51,975 bases of DNA from Gnetum montanum (Eukaryota; Streptophyta; Gnetopsida; Gnetales; Gnetaceae). The notes beneath the pieces were generated by a model that was not told the origin of the DNA, did not search any database, and worked only from the letters and a program-made list of their open reading frames with translations. Numbering within the stretch: the first letter of the stretch is position 1; each line of letters begins with the position of its first letter. The DNA lies in NCBI GenBank assembly GCA_015680685.1, contig MNCI01004648.1, positions 268,676 through 320,650 of the forward strand. Direction: 5' to 3'. Shown here piece by piece: positions 9,011 to 20,990 of this stretch. Made by a program: the position numbers and the translations under genes.

Positions 9011-12000
9011 GTATTATGTACCTTAAAGTTAGTTTTCTTGTCTTTATCTTGCTGATTTGGCAGTTCCTTTTCACATGAATTTTATAGATCCCATGCTTTT
9101 GTACTATTATGATGACACCATCAAACCTTACTTATCCAATATTTAAAAATGGACAACATAATATATGGTTTTAGATGTTTCTTTGACGCTTAAAAGTGAT
9201 TTTGGATTCATAGTAATCCTAGAGCTATGCTATTATCTTAGAATAGCATTCATGTACTTATTTACATCAAATTGTGAGCAAGAGCTCACGAAGCATAAAA
9301 AATCCTGAGGGCGGACATCCACCCTGAAGCAACAATAAACTTAGAGAGCCGTAAATAGACCAAAATCAACTGGGGTAGAATGCCCATTTAGTCACCTGAA
9401 AGAGCATCATCCCAAAAACTCAATGCTCTCTTAAAGCCTATAAACCACTGACCGACACCATGGACAAAATGATACAATGCATCATGTGGGAAAAAGTAAA
9501 AAGAACAAGCACAAAATTCCTCTGTTTCCATATAAAAGGTTTCTAGTCACATCTATCTTCCTGAAATTTAATGAAGCCATGTGCACCATCTTGACTTTTT
9601 AGTTTCTCTGCATGTTGTAGATGTTCCTCTAGAGGCAATTGGCATCTCTTATCCAGATGTAGCTGCTATAATCTCTTCCACACAAAGGCATTTATGTCCT
9701 AACTTGGTGCCCGAAAATTAACACCTAGTACCAGGCAAGGACATCTTCCAAACCTAAACCAGGTCTTGTTCTTGTAGCCATCTTGAGCTTGCCTGGTTTG
9801 GGGCCTTATCCTCTCAGCCAGATCAGCAGCATCCTGTGGGTGACCCACATTATCCTCCAATTTCCTGTTTGTTGCTCTTGTAACAAGGGATCTCTGAACA
9901 TACGTATGGTGACATCTCTTGTAACAAGGGATCTCTGAACATACTTATGGGGATATCTACTTGATCCTACAGAACAAGCACCCTTCTCTTGTGTTCTACC
10001 TTAGTGTTTAGCAGCATTCAATGGCACCAGGATGAGGCTAGAGTGCTTGTTTAGCTGTCTCCTTTCCAAAAAAGCCAGAAAAACTTGGGGAGGTTAGTGT
10101 GATGATGATAGAGAAGGCATTTTAGAAACATGAAGTACATGTTGTTAACTTTGGAGGCATTATCAGACTGCACCATGAACTATTGCACAACCTCAGCCGC
10201 CTGCTACCAAAAAACAGGCAAAGAGGAATTGAGCAATTGGCCACTGGCCATGGTAAAAATATCTATGGAAAAAAGTCAACAGCATCCTGCAGTCCTTTTG
10301 CTGTGGGTAGCACAATCTTCCCTTCAATGGGAATGCCAACAGCCTTTGTAATGGCGTGCTTTGACACTTCCAGTGTGACACTCCTAAACTTTGTTACATC
10401 CCCCTGCCAACGCTTGAAGAATGCTGTTCCATTCATGTCCCTTTCACCCTTAAGTAAGTGCATCACCACATCCCAACCCACGATTTTGAGCAAATCCCGT
10501 AAAGGTTGGTTTTGCATGAACTTTGCACAATCTAGTTCAAAGGTAGGTGTCTAGCCCAGTGGCAACAATCTCCCTCCAATGAAACCAAGCAAGAAGTGGT
10601 AGAGCTTGTGAAGAATGAACAGGCTCAGACTTGAAAATATAATGGTTTTTGGTCTTCTAGATGTTCTAGGCCAGAATCATGGAAAAGCAATCGTCAATGA
10701 AGTTCAACAGGAAAGGGACGTGTGTGAATGACCACACCTGGTGACAAAATTGACAATGTTGAATTAAATGCTTTGCAGTCTCAGGTCTGCCATCAAAATA
10801 AAGTGCAAGTGCTCAGGTATGTTCAGGTCTGGATGCCTTAGAAATATACACATTAGTATAGCCTAATATAATAAAGTCCAAACAAACATTTACCTTTCAA
10901 AATCTTTTGCCATCCTTCCACCTTGGCATACTTTGCCACCATCAAATCCTTTGACTCACTGTTCCTGCCAATGCGTAGGTCTGAGATAACACAATGATGA
11001 TTACAAATAGTTTCCCAAAGGCTCAAGTCTATACTATAAGCTGATGATAAAGATGTTTCCCCATCATAATTTCAACGTCGCTGGTGACATCATTATTTTG
11101 TATCCTCTAGATAACAGCAATTGACCTTGTAAAATACTATCTTCAGATTTTGGGATTCCTTTGCCACCACATTGTTGCAATCTAGAAATAGTATTCCAAT
11201 TAACCAAGTGCATTTTGAGCCATTCTTACCCCTAGACCAAACATATTGTTCAATAATATTGTTCATTTTACGGATCACCTGCTTTAGGGAAATGCAGATG
11301 GAGGCAACATACCTAGTGATGGCAGCCAAAATGGAGGAAACTAGGGTAATTTGGCCTTTGCTTGTAAGGAAACGAGCCACCCATCCTTGCATGAGATAGT
11401 GGAGCTTTTGAATGAATCATCTCCAAGTGTGAATCCTTCTCTAACTAAAGAACAAGATGCCAAGATAAAAGTCATCTGACCCCAATCTCCAATTTACAAA
11501 ATCCTACCAATAACACCCTTCAACGTTGAAGAAGCATTAAAGAAATGCACATCCGATTTACCCCAATTAACTGCTAAACCCAGTGCCTCCTCAAACTTCT
11601 TCAATGCAACTTTAATAGCTTTGGCTTTAGAAATTGACACTTTGGAAGCAAGCCCTATAGTGTTTGCATAATGGTTCACTAGACTTCAAATTCCAACAAC
11701 TTGTATACCTTTGGCTCACTTCATCTATAAATGGTCTTGCATAGTATCCATTGTGATAATGAAAAAGATAAAGGGACAAAGGGTCTCCTGTCTAGGACCC
11801 CTCAAAGTGGTAAAGAACCCTCTTAGTTTACCATTTATATCGATGGAAACAACTCCAATCTGTTGGATATTAATGCTAACTTAACAAAATGAGGGTGGAA
11901 TCCCTTTCTCAACACGATAGTCCTTAATGCATCTCACAAACCGTAGCAACATCAAGTTTATTTTGATCACTGAGGTTGCAGATCCCTGATTTTCCCTTGG

Positions 12001-15000
12001 GGTTTTTGAGAACTGTGGAGTGGAGTCTAATAGGTAGATTCATCTCCATCGGAGTCCTTAATAAACTAGGGGCAGTTGTGGGTGAAGAAGTAAGTCTAGT
12101 GGTAGAAATTTCAGATGGTAACCTAGAACATCGGCACTCAATAAAAAGACTTCTGAAATTATTGACGCCATGTCAGATAGCAAGCCTATAAAAAAAGGTT
12201 GCTACATCATTGTTCTAGGAATGCCACTAAAAGGAAGACCAAAAAAGACATGGGAAAAAATGATTGAAAAAGAAATTGCAAATAAATACAAATCTAGTTT
12301 TTCATAGAGGCAAATGGTAAAAAAGAACTCATGTAGCATACCCCATTTTGCTGGGAGAAGGCTAGGATGATGATAATTCTTCTTCTTCTTCTTTTTCTAG
12401 ATATCTCTCCAAAAGTTCTCTAGACTAGTTGCAATCTCATCTTCATTTGTGAGGACCTTGTTCCCGACTCTAATCATGTGAAAGCAATTCAAGCTCCTAT
12501 GAGCCTTAGCAACAACATGACAAAATTTAGTTTTATGATCCCTTTATTTTGTTTTGAGATTCTTGCCTCTAGTATATTTCTTCATTCACATAAATCTCTT
12601 GCATCTCTTTCAGGGTCTTTGATTCCCTCTCTTGTTGACAATGTTGTTAAATTAGATGATTGTTCAATAGAATTAGAACAATGCTTAACCAAGTCAAAAT
12701 AGGAGACAATAAGGGAAAGGATACAAAAGATGAAGCAAAAAAACTGAATAAGAATGAGCACCACCTTGCAATCAAACCTCTGCGATGCATTCTTGGATAA
12801 AAGCCTCTTTGCCTTTATTATACTGTTTCAAAGGAAGACAACTTCAAGATCGATTTACTGTTTCAACTTTGCTCATCATACTTTTTGTTCCAGATAGTTG
12901 GGCTTCAATAAGTACAGACATGTAAGTCTTCAGATTTTAACCCTTTAGAGAGGGATGCAATAATGCAAAGGTTTAAGCTCCAGCATGTTTATAAAATGTC
13001 TTGCATTTGTGGTAAATGTTATATTGGTGAAACTGGTAGAATTTTTTTCTAAAAAATATTGAAAGAGCACTTTAGAGACATACAATATAATAGATATTCA
13101 AATCACCTCTTGTAGAACACATAGAGAGGGGGAAACAATGCATGGCACCACGCAAACAACCCCCACAACCCTGGCACGACCATGTCAGACTCGACCCAAA
13201 AGAACCCTGAAGAACCATGTCCACCAAGAGACCACACCTCATGGTTTTACATTAGACCAACCTCATGGTTTTACATTATACCTTTTGCAATGTTAATTTA
13301 TTATAACTTTTAGTTTCAGAATTTTGTATTACATTATTTTCTCTTTGGTTCACCTCAAATTCATAGCATTTAATATATTGGTTTTATTTTTCGGATTTTG
13401 GCTGAGAGGCCAACTACTAGTTGGCTGGACTAAGTCTAGAAAATAGATAATGATCATCATAATGCTAGGCCAAGAGATGAACTTTTTCATGGGAATTATT
13501 ATTTTGGTCAAGATTTTGGCTGAGAGGCCAACTACCAGTTGGTTGAACTTTGCCATGAAAGATAAATAATTATCACTATAATGCTGGGCTAAGAGATGAA
13601 CTTTCTTATGTGAATTATTAATTTGGTCAAGAGACCAATTATGAGTTGGCTGAACGTTGTCATGAATAAATAATTATGGTCATAACAACTGCCAGTTTTG
13701 ATTTTTTTCTTTCAACATGAAAATATTCTCAATCAAAGAGGTAGGAGTTAAACTCATTAATTTGAATCAATTTCAGGATTTCATTAATTTGAAAAAGAAA
13801 AAGATTCTCTTGAGCAAATAATCGATATGTATCATAAATATATAACTAAACTAGTAAAGCAATTCCACATAAATATATAACTAAACTAGTAAAGCAATTC
13901 CACACCATATTAGATGAACCCCTAATGCTAAAAGCACAAAAGGAAAAATTAAAATGTTATTTTAAATTGCTTTCTTTTATCTTTTTACCTTTGCCAAGTT
14001 GACGACCAGATATTATTTGCTTAAGCTGTGAATTCTTTTTGCTCAGCATGTCAGCCGTAAGTATGTTTTGAGTTACCAAGGCCTAATGAAAATAATCAGC
14101 AACCATGAAATTGTTCAATTCAGTGATATGGTATTATGTCCTATGATAAAAATTCATGAGCTACAGGATTCTTATTCTTCCATCTAGCACGATTGAAGTG
14201 AGTTGAGTCCTAGACACCAGAGTTTTGTTGGGTTATCTTGAGTATGAAATAAGAAGTATTTATGGCCTTGTTAATTTTAATGATGTGCTATTTTGTCCAA
14301 TGATTAGGAAGTTTGGAAAATAATTTTGTTGGCTGCTTGAAAAAGTTGAAAAATTTTAAAAATCAGAAGTTCAAGAAAAAGTTGTCAGAGAAAATCTGAA
14401 ATATATTGTAATGAACCACTTCTCCTTGAGTTTTTGCATTAATGATTGTAATAGTCTTTCTGTGTGTTTATGTGCATGTTTTGTTATGAGGTTATGTGTA
14501 TGTTTTGCTTGGACTGTGGTGGAAGTGACTGATTGGAAGAGTAATAAATTTGTTGACCTGATTTTTATATGCATTATGATTAAATATTTAAATATTTGAT
14601 GCATAAGAAATATGCTTTAAAATACATGCTAGGAATGTTGTAAAATAATAATAAATATATGGGAAAACAAAATATTTTCTGTTCTATTTCAATAGAGGTG
14701 CTGAGAAACAAAAGAAAAACAGAGGACAATACTGTAAGGTGTGCCTTAAGAGCTAAAACAAGTATGTTGAGACATAAATGATTTAAAAAGGAAATGCAGA
14801 AGAATGCTCATTATTCAGGAACTTGACCTATGAATCAAGTTAAAGGAATGTGTCCCATGAATCAGGGATATTGTGTGTAAATACCATATCTTTGTATTTT
14901 ATTTTTATAAGCATATGAAATATTTCATGTAATTGTGATGCATTGTTCTTTTTAGTTTTAAATAGTAGAGTATAAGTACCCCCTCCATGGCTATAGAAAA

Positions 15001-18000
15001 CTCACATGATGACCTCTCAAGACTCGTAAGACAATGGGAAAATTCATATTGCTGATGACCTGAAAAAGGTGTCTTATTTGAGTATGTATCGTAAACTTGT
15101 CTTTATCATGAGCCTATTATGCTTGAATGTTTTGTAATTATCAAGAGGAATTGAACCCAAGATCTAGCAAAATCTGAATTCTGAAATATTTAAAAATTGT
15201 TGATTTAGGAATTGAATTTGTAACTTGTGAGTATACATATTTTATTGATTTTTGATAGTGATCTGTGGAAAGAATTGAACTCATGACTCATTAGTGTGAA
15301 AAAAAAGAGAACTTTAAAAAGAAAAGAAAAAAATGGTTTCCAAGAAAGAGTCAGTTACAAGAAACAACCCATTATCTTTTATTCCACCAACAAAAAAGGG
15401 AGAGGAGGAGAGGAAAAATCCACACAAGGCAAAAGTAGTTGAGCAGGTTCAAAAAGGGGATACAGCAGCAGGGAGTGTGGTTGGGTTGGGAAGGGAGAGA
15501 AGATTGTGGCTGCTATAGGAGATACCAGAAAGAAAAAAAAACTAGTGTTGCATAGCAGTTCAACATTTTCATAATTCCACCTAGTAAGCAAGAAATCTGG
15601 GCAAGAAGGTAAAATGATCCATCTCTGTTATGTTTGATAAATGGTCAGCAAGGGTTGATTTTTTCAATTTCTCTTCTTGCTTGCATTAATCACCTTCTCA
15701 ATGCTTGTATGAAATTATCAAAATTGTTGTTGTAAGCTTGGATTGTTAAATCATTTATTTATTTTTTGGATCTCTCTACCTGTCCTTTGCACTCTCACAC
15801 CTAAATGACTTGGATGAGAGTTGTTTTTGTAATGATTCAAAAACATCCATAATGATTTGGGGCATTTTTTGAAAAAAGATTGTCAACAGCTATCAAGGAT
15901 CCTTGATATGAGGATTGGTACTGCTGATAGAAAGTGACAGTATCCATGGGCCCATAGATAATTCTGAATATTTTAGAATTGTTGAATTCTTGGAATTTGG
16001 TTGATGAACCCTTCCCCTTTGAATGCATAAATCTTGGATCTGTATCTTGATTTATATCTTTTCTATACCTTCTCAAGTCTGATTTTGATATCTCTTTATA
16101 AGTCTGATGAAGTGGGGGACACCTAGGATGTTAATTTATGGTTGTGATTTATCTATTTCTTGCTATTGAACATATAAATTGCTTGATTAAATGATTAATG
16201 GTACAATGGTTACAAGAGTTAAATTCAGATGGTCATATTTTTTGAGTGTTGCTGGAAAATATATAATATTATATGCCATTGAACAAATTTGAGATTATTG
16301 ATGTATCTGCCTTTTGTGGGTATTTCTTTGATTTACAAATGTGTAAATGATCCTGTTTAGATATTTCTTTTTAGGTTGAATAAAAACAATTTTAATTTTT
16401 AAATCCGATGAATCTTGCACAGATTTTTACTTTGGTAATTTCATTTCAAAATTATCTCTTAATTCTTAAAATTAATATTGATTGACCTGTTGCAAAGCTA
16501 GATCTTGGGACTGCTGATTTTGGTTTAATTTGTTTTTTTTTTTTTGGAAAAATTCAGGCTGTATTATGAGAAAAAATTGACAAAATGTACACATCGAGTT
16601 TCCCAAAGAAAAAATAGGGAAGAGAAAGCAACCCCCTGCCCCCCCTCTCTACACACACACCTAGTACCCTCTACAAAAATTCAGCAAGCCCACAAGAAGC
16701 TTTCCCCTGCCATAACCACTCTTATCAACAGAAAAAATAACAGAAGCACCCCTCCCTAAGAGGGTCAGAACAAAAATTTGAAAACAATATATCAAAATAT
16801 CAGCGATATTGATGACACCACCACTGCACCACCCCCCACACCACATCCCACCCCCCTCAACTCCCCAATTACAACCTCAGCAGCAGCCAAGAATAGGGAC
16901 AACAGGCATGCTCTTGTTCATGGAGATCATCTAGGACCTCCTTGTGCAGCTCAATGTCCACGAAGGTTGTGCCTCCTAAAATCTTTTGAAAGTCTCTGCC
17001 ACGTCACTCCCCTACTCATCTAGGTGAAATTTTTTCCCTTGCCTATGGATGTGGCATTCCTACCAATGTTGAGAATAACATAAGGGCAGTGGCCCTCTCG
17101 CTCCCCCCACAACCAGCGATTGCCCTATCAGCATGGGCCTTATTGCGCTGACGTCAGATCTTGTTGTTGTCATCCTCCTAGGCTTAGTGTGTGGTAGCCT
17201 TTCTTTTTGCCTCCTCTTGCCACCTATTGTCGTCTTCCAATTGCTACTGCACACTTTCCCAAAGGTCCACCTCCTTCTCAAGCCACGAGGCCCTCAGCCA
17301 AATCCCAATGAATTCTTTCTTCTTTGACTGCCACCTTGATGGCCTTTGCTAGCTACGTCACCCATAGCTCCCATTCCTATTGGAAATCTTCTTCTCTCTA
17401 GTGCCACTGCCCTGCTCCACCCCTGTTGCAAAGGAGGTCCTCTGGGATAGGGACCACCCACCATTGCCACTCCCCTCCCCCCACCCCCCTGCAAAAATAA
17501 AAAATAAAAAATCGCATGGCTTGCAGCCATTGTCTCCTGAGTAGCAATGAATGGGCCCTCTCCTCGAGAGGAGGCCCTAGCCATCTCACCCTTGGATGCA
17601 TCCCTCGGTTCTTCCCCTTGCACCTCCTCCCCCGACCCCTCCTCCTATAGAATTTGGCTTCCCACACCCCCCCCCCTCTCCTCAGAATGAGCCCCCTCCA
17701 ATTCGAAAGAGAGCTCCACAATAGTCGGCGGTGCACAACACAACCACTAGCCATAAACCGCACAGAGGGATGACCGCACCCCTCCAAATGAGCATCATGC
17801 CCACAACCCTCCAAAGGGCCAGAATAAGGTTGGAGTGGCACCCATGCCACCTCCTCAACACAGCTAGAAAGAATCAGGGTAGATTCTTCCTACACCCTCG
17901 ACATAGGCAACTCATTAGAGAAAAGTGAGCCCCCACCGATTTCCAAGCATTTTGGATTGGACAAAAAAGTGATCCACCGTGACCGCTACCTCCTGCCATG

Positions 18001-20540
18001 GTGGCTTTAAGGCTTTCTTTGACATCCATCCACTCCTTGTCTTGGGGACAGCTTTGGGGAAAAAGTCTTTGGCGTCTAGCAGCCCCCGACCACATAGAGG
18101 AACCTCCTCCCCCACTGTCAGCACCTGAAGCATCCATGTAATGGCGGCCTCGATGAGTTCGATGCGGGTGCTGCAAAAAATCATCCAATCCCCCATCCAG
18201 TTGGTAAAAAATAGCCCTTTCCTCTGCAATCGGGGAAGCACCCCAGCCCACCTCACCTGTGTCACAAGATGCCACAACACCTCATTCCTTTGGAATTTGT
18301 CACATGGGGGCTCAATGGTTGGTGTCACGCCCATCACACACAAAGCTTCCCACCATAGGCGTACACCTTCCATAGCAATTTGCACTAGCCTTGGCAATGT
18401 CTCACCCCTAAACACCTAGAAGTTGTGCACATGCCAGAACTTCCACAAAATGGCAATGGCCAAAGACTTCCCATTAAGCAAGTTGGCCATGCCCCACACC
18501 CGCTTTGTAAAATTACATTCTTGGGTGAAGTGCATGGTGGTTTTGACCCCTGCCATGCAGAGGGGACACATGTCCTCGATGTGCATGCCACACCTTTGTA
18601 GTTCCCGGCATACAAGAATAGCATCATGGTACAATAATATATGTTAATGTCAATTTGATTGTTGTAGAAAGAAAGTCACCTATGCATTTTCTTCTTTCAC
18701 CCAACTTTTTTTGGGGGCTTTGGGTGTTAGCTCTTGCTCCCTATGAAAGGGTGTTACATATGCAAAATAAAAACATTTTTGATAACAAATTATAAGCAAT
18801 ACGAATTTAAAATATAAAACACAATTAAGTGGACATAAAATAATAATTCTTACATAGTATATGAGAATGACATAACGTGTACAAGTTCCTTCATCCTTAC
18901 ACTACCAACATATGCCCAATATGTTATTGACATAAAATATTGTAGTATAGTTTGTTTTAGCATGACCTTTGTAATTCTTCACTAATTTTTAAATGTAAAA
19001 TACTATAATGTTTTTGACTGAAACATTACATTAATTTCCAATAATTGATAACATTAGTCATGTACATGCAAATACTCTCAACTCTGTTAAGTTAAAGTAA
19101 TGGCACTAATAGCACAGTAAAAAAAAAAAATATAATCAATTCATACCTAAATATGCTTGTTTGCAAGCAAAAAGAAGGATATTCAACATTTTGGTGTTAA
19201 TACCTATTTTAATCGTAATAGAAGTAACTTTTATAAATTATTAATTTGGTTTAAAAGTTGAAAATGAAATTTATCTTAGAACCTCTGATAATCATAAACA
19301 TTTTGTAAAATATAAGGAATTTTTTAAAAAAAGTTGATTTAACTTAAGATCATTAGGTACAACTTGCAACTCATTTGTCTAAATGTTTGGGGTGGGAACG
19401 TCAAGAACCTGTGGCCTTTAGCTATACAAACCCAATGCTTTTTTAGCTGTTGCTAGTTGGTGGCCTAACCCTTATCCAGGTAGGTGAATTAGTTCCTCTA
19501 ATTCATTTTAGAGCCTGAGCACTCACCAAGGTGCTAGTCCATGGAAACTTGAAAACTATGACGTACTATATTCTTTGTGATACCATTGCTTTGAAAATTT
19601 TTGTTAAGTAACAAACTGCAGAGACATTCATTAACATGTGAAGTGTTTTCACTCGTATTGATTTTTTTTTTCTGGGGTTTAAACGGGCTCTTCTGCATAT
19701 GCACATGCAAGTATAATTATGAACAAGTTAATCATGAAATTTACATTTTTTAATTCAATTCAATCTTAGGCAGTTGCTGAAATGTTATAGTTAATCTGAT
19801 TCCTATCTTTGACATGCAGCACGGTGTTGATGTCTGGCGTGTTACTGTCTCTTATGATACCCGATGGGTAACATACATAGTGATATATGGTCAGTTGAGC
19901 ATACTCATGTCATTTCATTTTGTTTTCGTTTTTTATTTTTGCTTTTCTGAAATAAGTGATTAATATGCATAGCATTTCAGAACTTTATATTTAGCAATCC
20001 ACCTTAACCGTGCAGCTTTAGTGGTGCTGATAATCTTATCAATAGTTGCTTGTGAACGGTTTTTAAAGAACCTATCCAAACGACATCCAGAAATTGGACC
20101 TATCGTTTCAACCAATATCAGCACTTACCAAGAAGAATATCCCTTGATTAATGAATCACGGCACGAGGGTAAGGCATATGGGAATACGCATGCAAATGAC
20201 TTTCAAAGGGTAGATATACCTGAAGAAAATCTCTGTACCATTTGTTTTGAAGAGCCCAAAAATACTTTCTTTCAGCCATGTGGGCATTGTGCAACATGCT
20301 ACAATTGCAGTCTCAGGTGATGCATAAATATGTAGAACGTTGCATGATGTGTTTACCATGTTTAAATTCTTTGATTTTTGTTACAATAATATCTTTGTAA
20401 AATGCTTACTATTTGTGGTTTCTTTCTAATGTTTCTCTGTTTCTTTCTAATATATCTTAAACAGAATCCAGGAGACATCAAAGGAATGCCCAATTTGCAG
20501 AAAACCTATTCAAGGCACGGGAAAGATCTACATGACCTGA
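8504..20540 (+). CDS. APD-like: APD-type membrane RING E3 ubiquitin ligase, 3' six exons (5'-partial)
   Basis: Six exons (8504-8578, 8698-8783, 8864-9010, 19820-19889, 20016-20316, 20465-20540) join in phase with AG/GT borders to give about 250 residues ending at TGA 20538. Residues 1-125 form an extracytoplasmic-type domain, with WIEDPGNPKPCLVWKAIQG near the start, matching the region before the membrane segment in plant APD (ABERRANT POLLEN DEVELOPMENT) proteins. One membrane segment follows (TRWVTYIVIYALVVLIILS). The C terminus is a complete C3HC4 RING, CTICFEEPKN...PCGHCATCYNC...CPIC, so the ubiquitin-transfer module is intact. APD proteins are known as membrane-bound E3 ligases acting in male gametophyte development; the role here is inferred. 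Usual family length is over 400 residues, so the N-terminal half (signal/membrane segment and first domain) is missing upstream. The intron between exons 3 and 4 is 10.8 kb. Confidence 0.8.
9240..12850 (-). mobile_element. LINE copy L4 inside the APD-like intron
   Basis: The minus strand carries a long degenerate ORF2. Blocks in order: KTKFCH and following residues (12580-12400, the region between endonuclease and RT), the RT core with RGPRQETLCPFIFF (about 11810-11775), the catalytic-loop remnant YANT, LGLAVNWGKS (about 11570), GWVARFLTSKGQITL (about 11380), the zinc-binding RT-associated domain with KHLIQHC (about 10750), TPTFE (10530), GIPIEG and GLQDAVDFF (10330-10260), and GRCPCLVLG (about 9720). 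The last three blocks match the post-RT region of the other copies. Stops and shifts are frequent and no poly(A) is seen. It is antisense to the gene. Confidence 0.75.
9875..9956. repeat. 41-bp tandem duplication
   Basis: Two adjacent copies with period 41, starting CTCTTGTAACAAGGGATCTC, lie in the 3' part of LINE L4. The copies differ at a few bases. It is a local duplication with no visible function. Confidence 0.85.
12851..13394. other. Intronic DNA, no gene seen
   Basis: There is no supported coding sequence. A short duplicated phrase CCTCATGGTTTTACATTA occurs twice near 13240-13275. Confidence 0.5.
13395..13700. repeat. ~118-bp degenerate tandem repeat with palindromic core
   Basis: Units begin at 13395 and 13513, with a third, more divergent one at about 13627. 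Each has a palindrome of the form CCAACTACTAGTTGG (second unit CCAACTACCAGTTGG) followed by a shared AAGAGATGAACTTT phrase. It lies in the large intron. Confidence 0.8.
13833..13902. repeat. 35-bp perfect tandem duplication
   Basis: Two adjacent 35-base copies start CATAAATATATAACTAAACT. The near-identity implies a recent slip or duplication in the intron. Confidence 0.9.
13903..15884. other. Intronic AT-rich DNA, no gene seen
   Basis: Only short chance frames are present. No transposon domain, RNA gene or long repeat was recognised. Confidence 0.5.
15885..15990. repeat. Dispersed hairpin-like element, copy 1
   Basis: The core TTGATATGAGGATTGGTACT, then AGAAAGTGA, then about 50 bases later GAATTGTTGAATTCTTGG, recurs at 20.87 kb with the same order and spacing. 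A small stem ACTG/CAGT flanks the AGAAAGTG loop. It is intronic here. Identity unknown. Confidence 0.5.
16533..18640 (-). mobile_element. LINE copy L5, best-preserved 3' architecture, poly(A) tail
   Basis: Minus-strand order: zinc-binding RT-associated domain (CPLC...H...C, 18634-18416), one TAG, then the same frame continues through a W/F-rich block to MGVTPTIEP, then GLLDAKDFF and VPKTRS (18415-17915). A proline/glycine-rich region follows (17.9-17.4 kb), a degenerate charged region, and FVDIELHKEVLDDLHE (about 16960), which matches the L1 terminal block. A non-coding tail and a 13-base A run (seen as T at 16533-16545) end the element. It is 5'-truncated just upstream of the zinc-binding domain, as usual for LINEs. 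No clear target duplication was found. It is antisense to the host gene. Confidence 0.75.
17915..18415 (-). pseudogene. Post-RT conserved domain of LINE L5, open 166 codons
   Basis: This is the longest intact stretch of the LINE's post-RT domain. It is in frame with the zinc-binding domain upstream, separated by a single TAG. It opens with FRGETLPRLVQIAMEGVRLW, a stretch like that following the zinc-binding domain in many plant LINE ORF2 proteins. It goes on through MGVTPTIEPPC, a tryptophan-rich middle, GLLDAKDFF and VPKTRS. No RNase H signature is visible. The single stop suggests that the ancestral ORF2 ran through, but a separate third ORF is possible. Confidence 0.55.
18641..19819. other. 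Remainder of the large intron
   Basis: AT-rich DNA ending in the exon 4 acceptor ATGCAG. No gene or recognisable element. Confidence 0.6.
19820..20540 (+). CDS. APD-like: APD-like gene, membrane-segment and RING exons
   Basis: Exon 19820-19889 (acceptor ATGCAG) encodes HGVDVWRVTVSYDTRWVTYI and enters the membrane segment. Exon 20016-20316 completes it, adds a cytoplasmic linker of about 55 residues and the first six metal ligands of the RING. Exon 20465-20540 supplies the last CPIC pair and the C-terminal GKIYMT. RING spacing is C-x2-C-x11-C-x-H-x3-C-x2-C...C-x2-C. Donors are GTCAGT and GTGATG. Confidence 0.85.
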
Positions 20541-20869
20541 TATCTCTAACATTGTGAGCATGTATATATTTGTATATATAGTTTTTAAATAGCAACAACA
20601 TGGGTGTGTTTTTTTAAACATTATAGTATCATGTATCTGCAAGAGTCCTTTTCCCCCTAAAACGAAGATATTTCTTTTAAGATTGATTTAACATGTACTT
20701 TATTTTGTTTCTTGTGTATAATTGCATGTATTTCAAGGACTTCAACATTGTAATGTCCCGTGGGTTTTATCTAGATGTTTGTCGACATGCTTTATTATAA
20801 TGATGTGTAAGGTTTGGTTACACGTAGGTGTAGCTATGATTTCATAATATAAGTATAGACTTGCTAACA
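20541..20869 (+). other. Presumed 3' untranslated region of the APD-like gene
   Basis: AT-rich sequence directly after the stop codon. No canonical AATAAA was found, which is common in plants, so the 3' end cannot be placed. Confidence 0.4.
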
Positions 20870-20990
20870 TGGGTCATGGGTCAAGAATCCCTGATATGAG
20901 GATTGGTACCACTCACAGAAAGTGAGCATTCTTGGACCCATGTCTATTTTGTAGATTTCTTAAATCTAAAGAATTGTTGAATTCTTGGTC
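20870..20990. repeat. Dispersed hairpin-like element, copy 2
   Basis: It carries CTGATATGAGGATTGGTACC, a perfect small stem CTCAC/GTGAG around AGAAA, and a longer outer stem pairing ATGGGTCAAGAAT with ATTCTTGGACCCAT (one bulge). GAATTGTTGAATTCTTGG follows as in copy 1. It lies about 340 bases after the gene's stop codon, possibly within the transcript. Confidence 0.55.

Noticed and set aside
16515-18665. Target-site duplication for LINE L5
   Set aside because: Only a short AATTTG-type match occurs on the two sides, which is expected by chance in AT-rich DNA.
20905-20925. Resemblance of CACAGAAAGTGAGC to plant miR156
   Set aside because: The match is partial, with missing internal bases; the hairpin does not place it as a typical mature arm.
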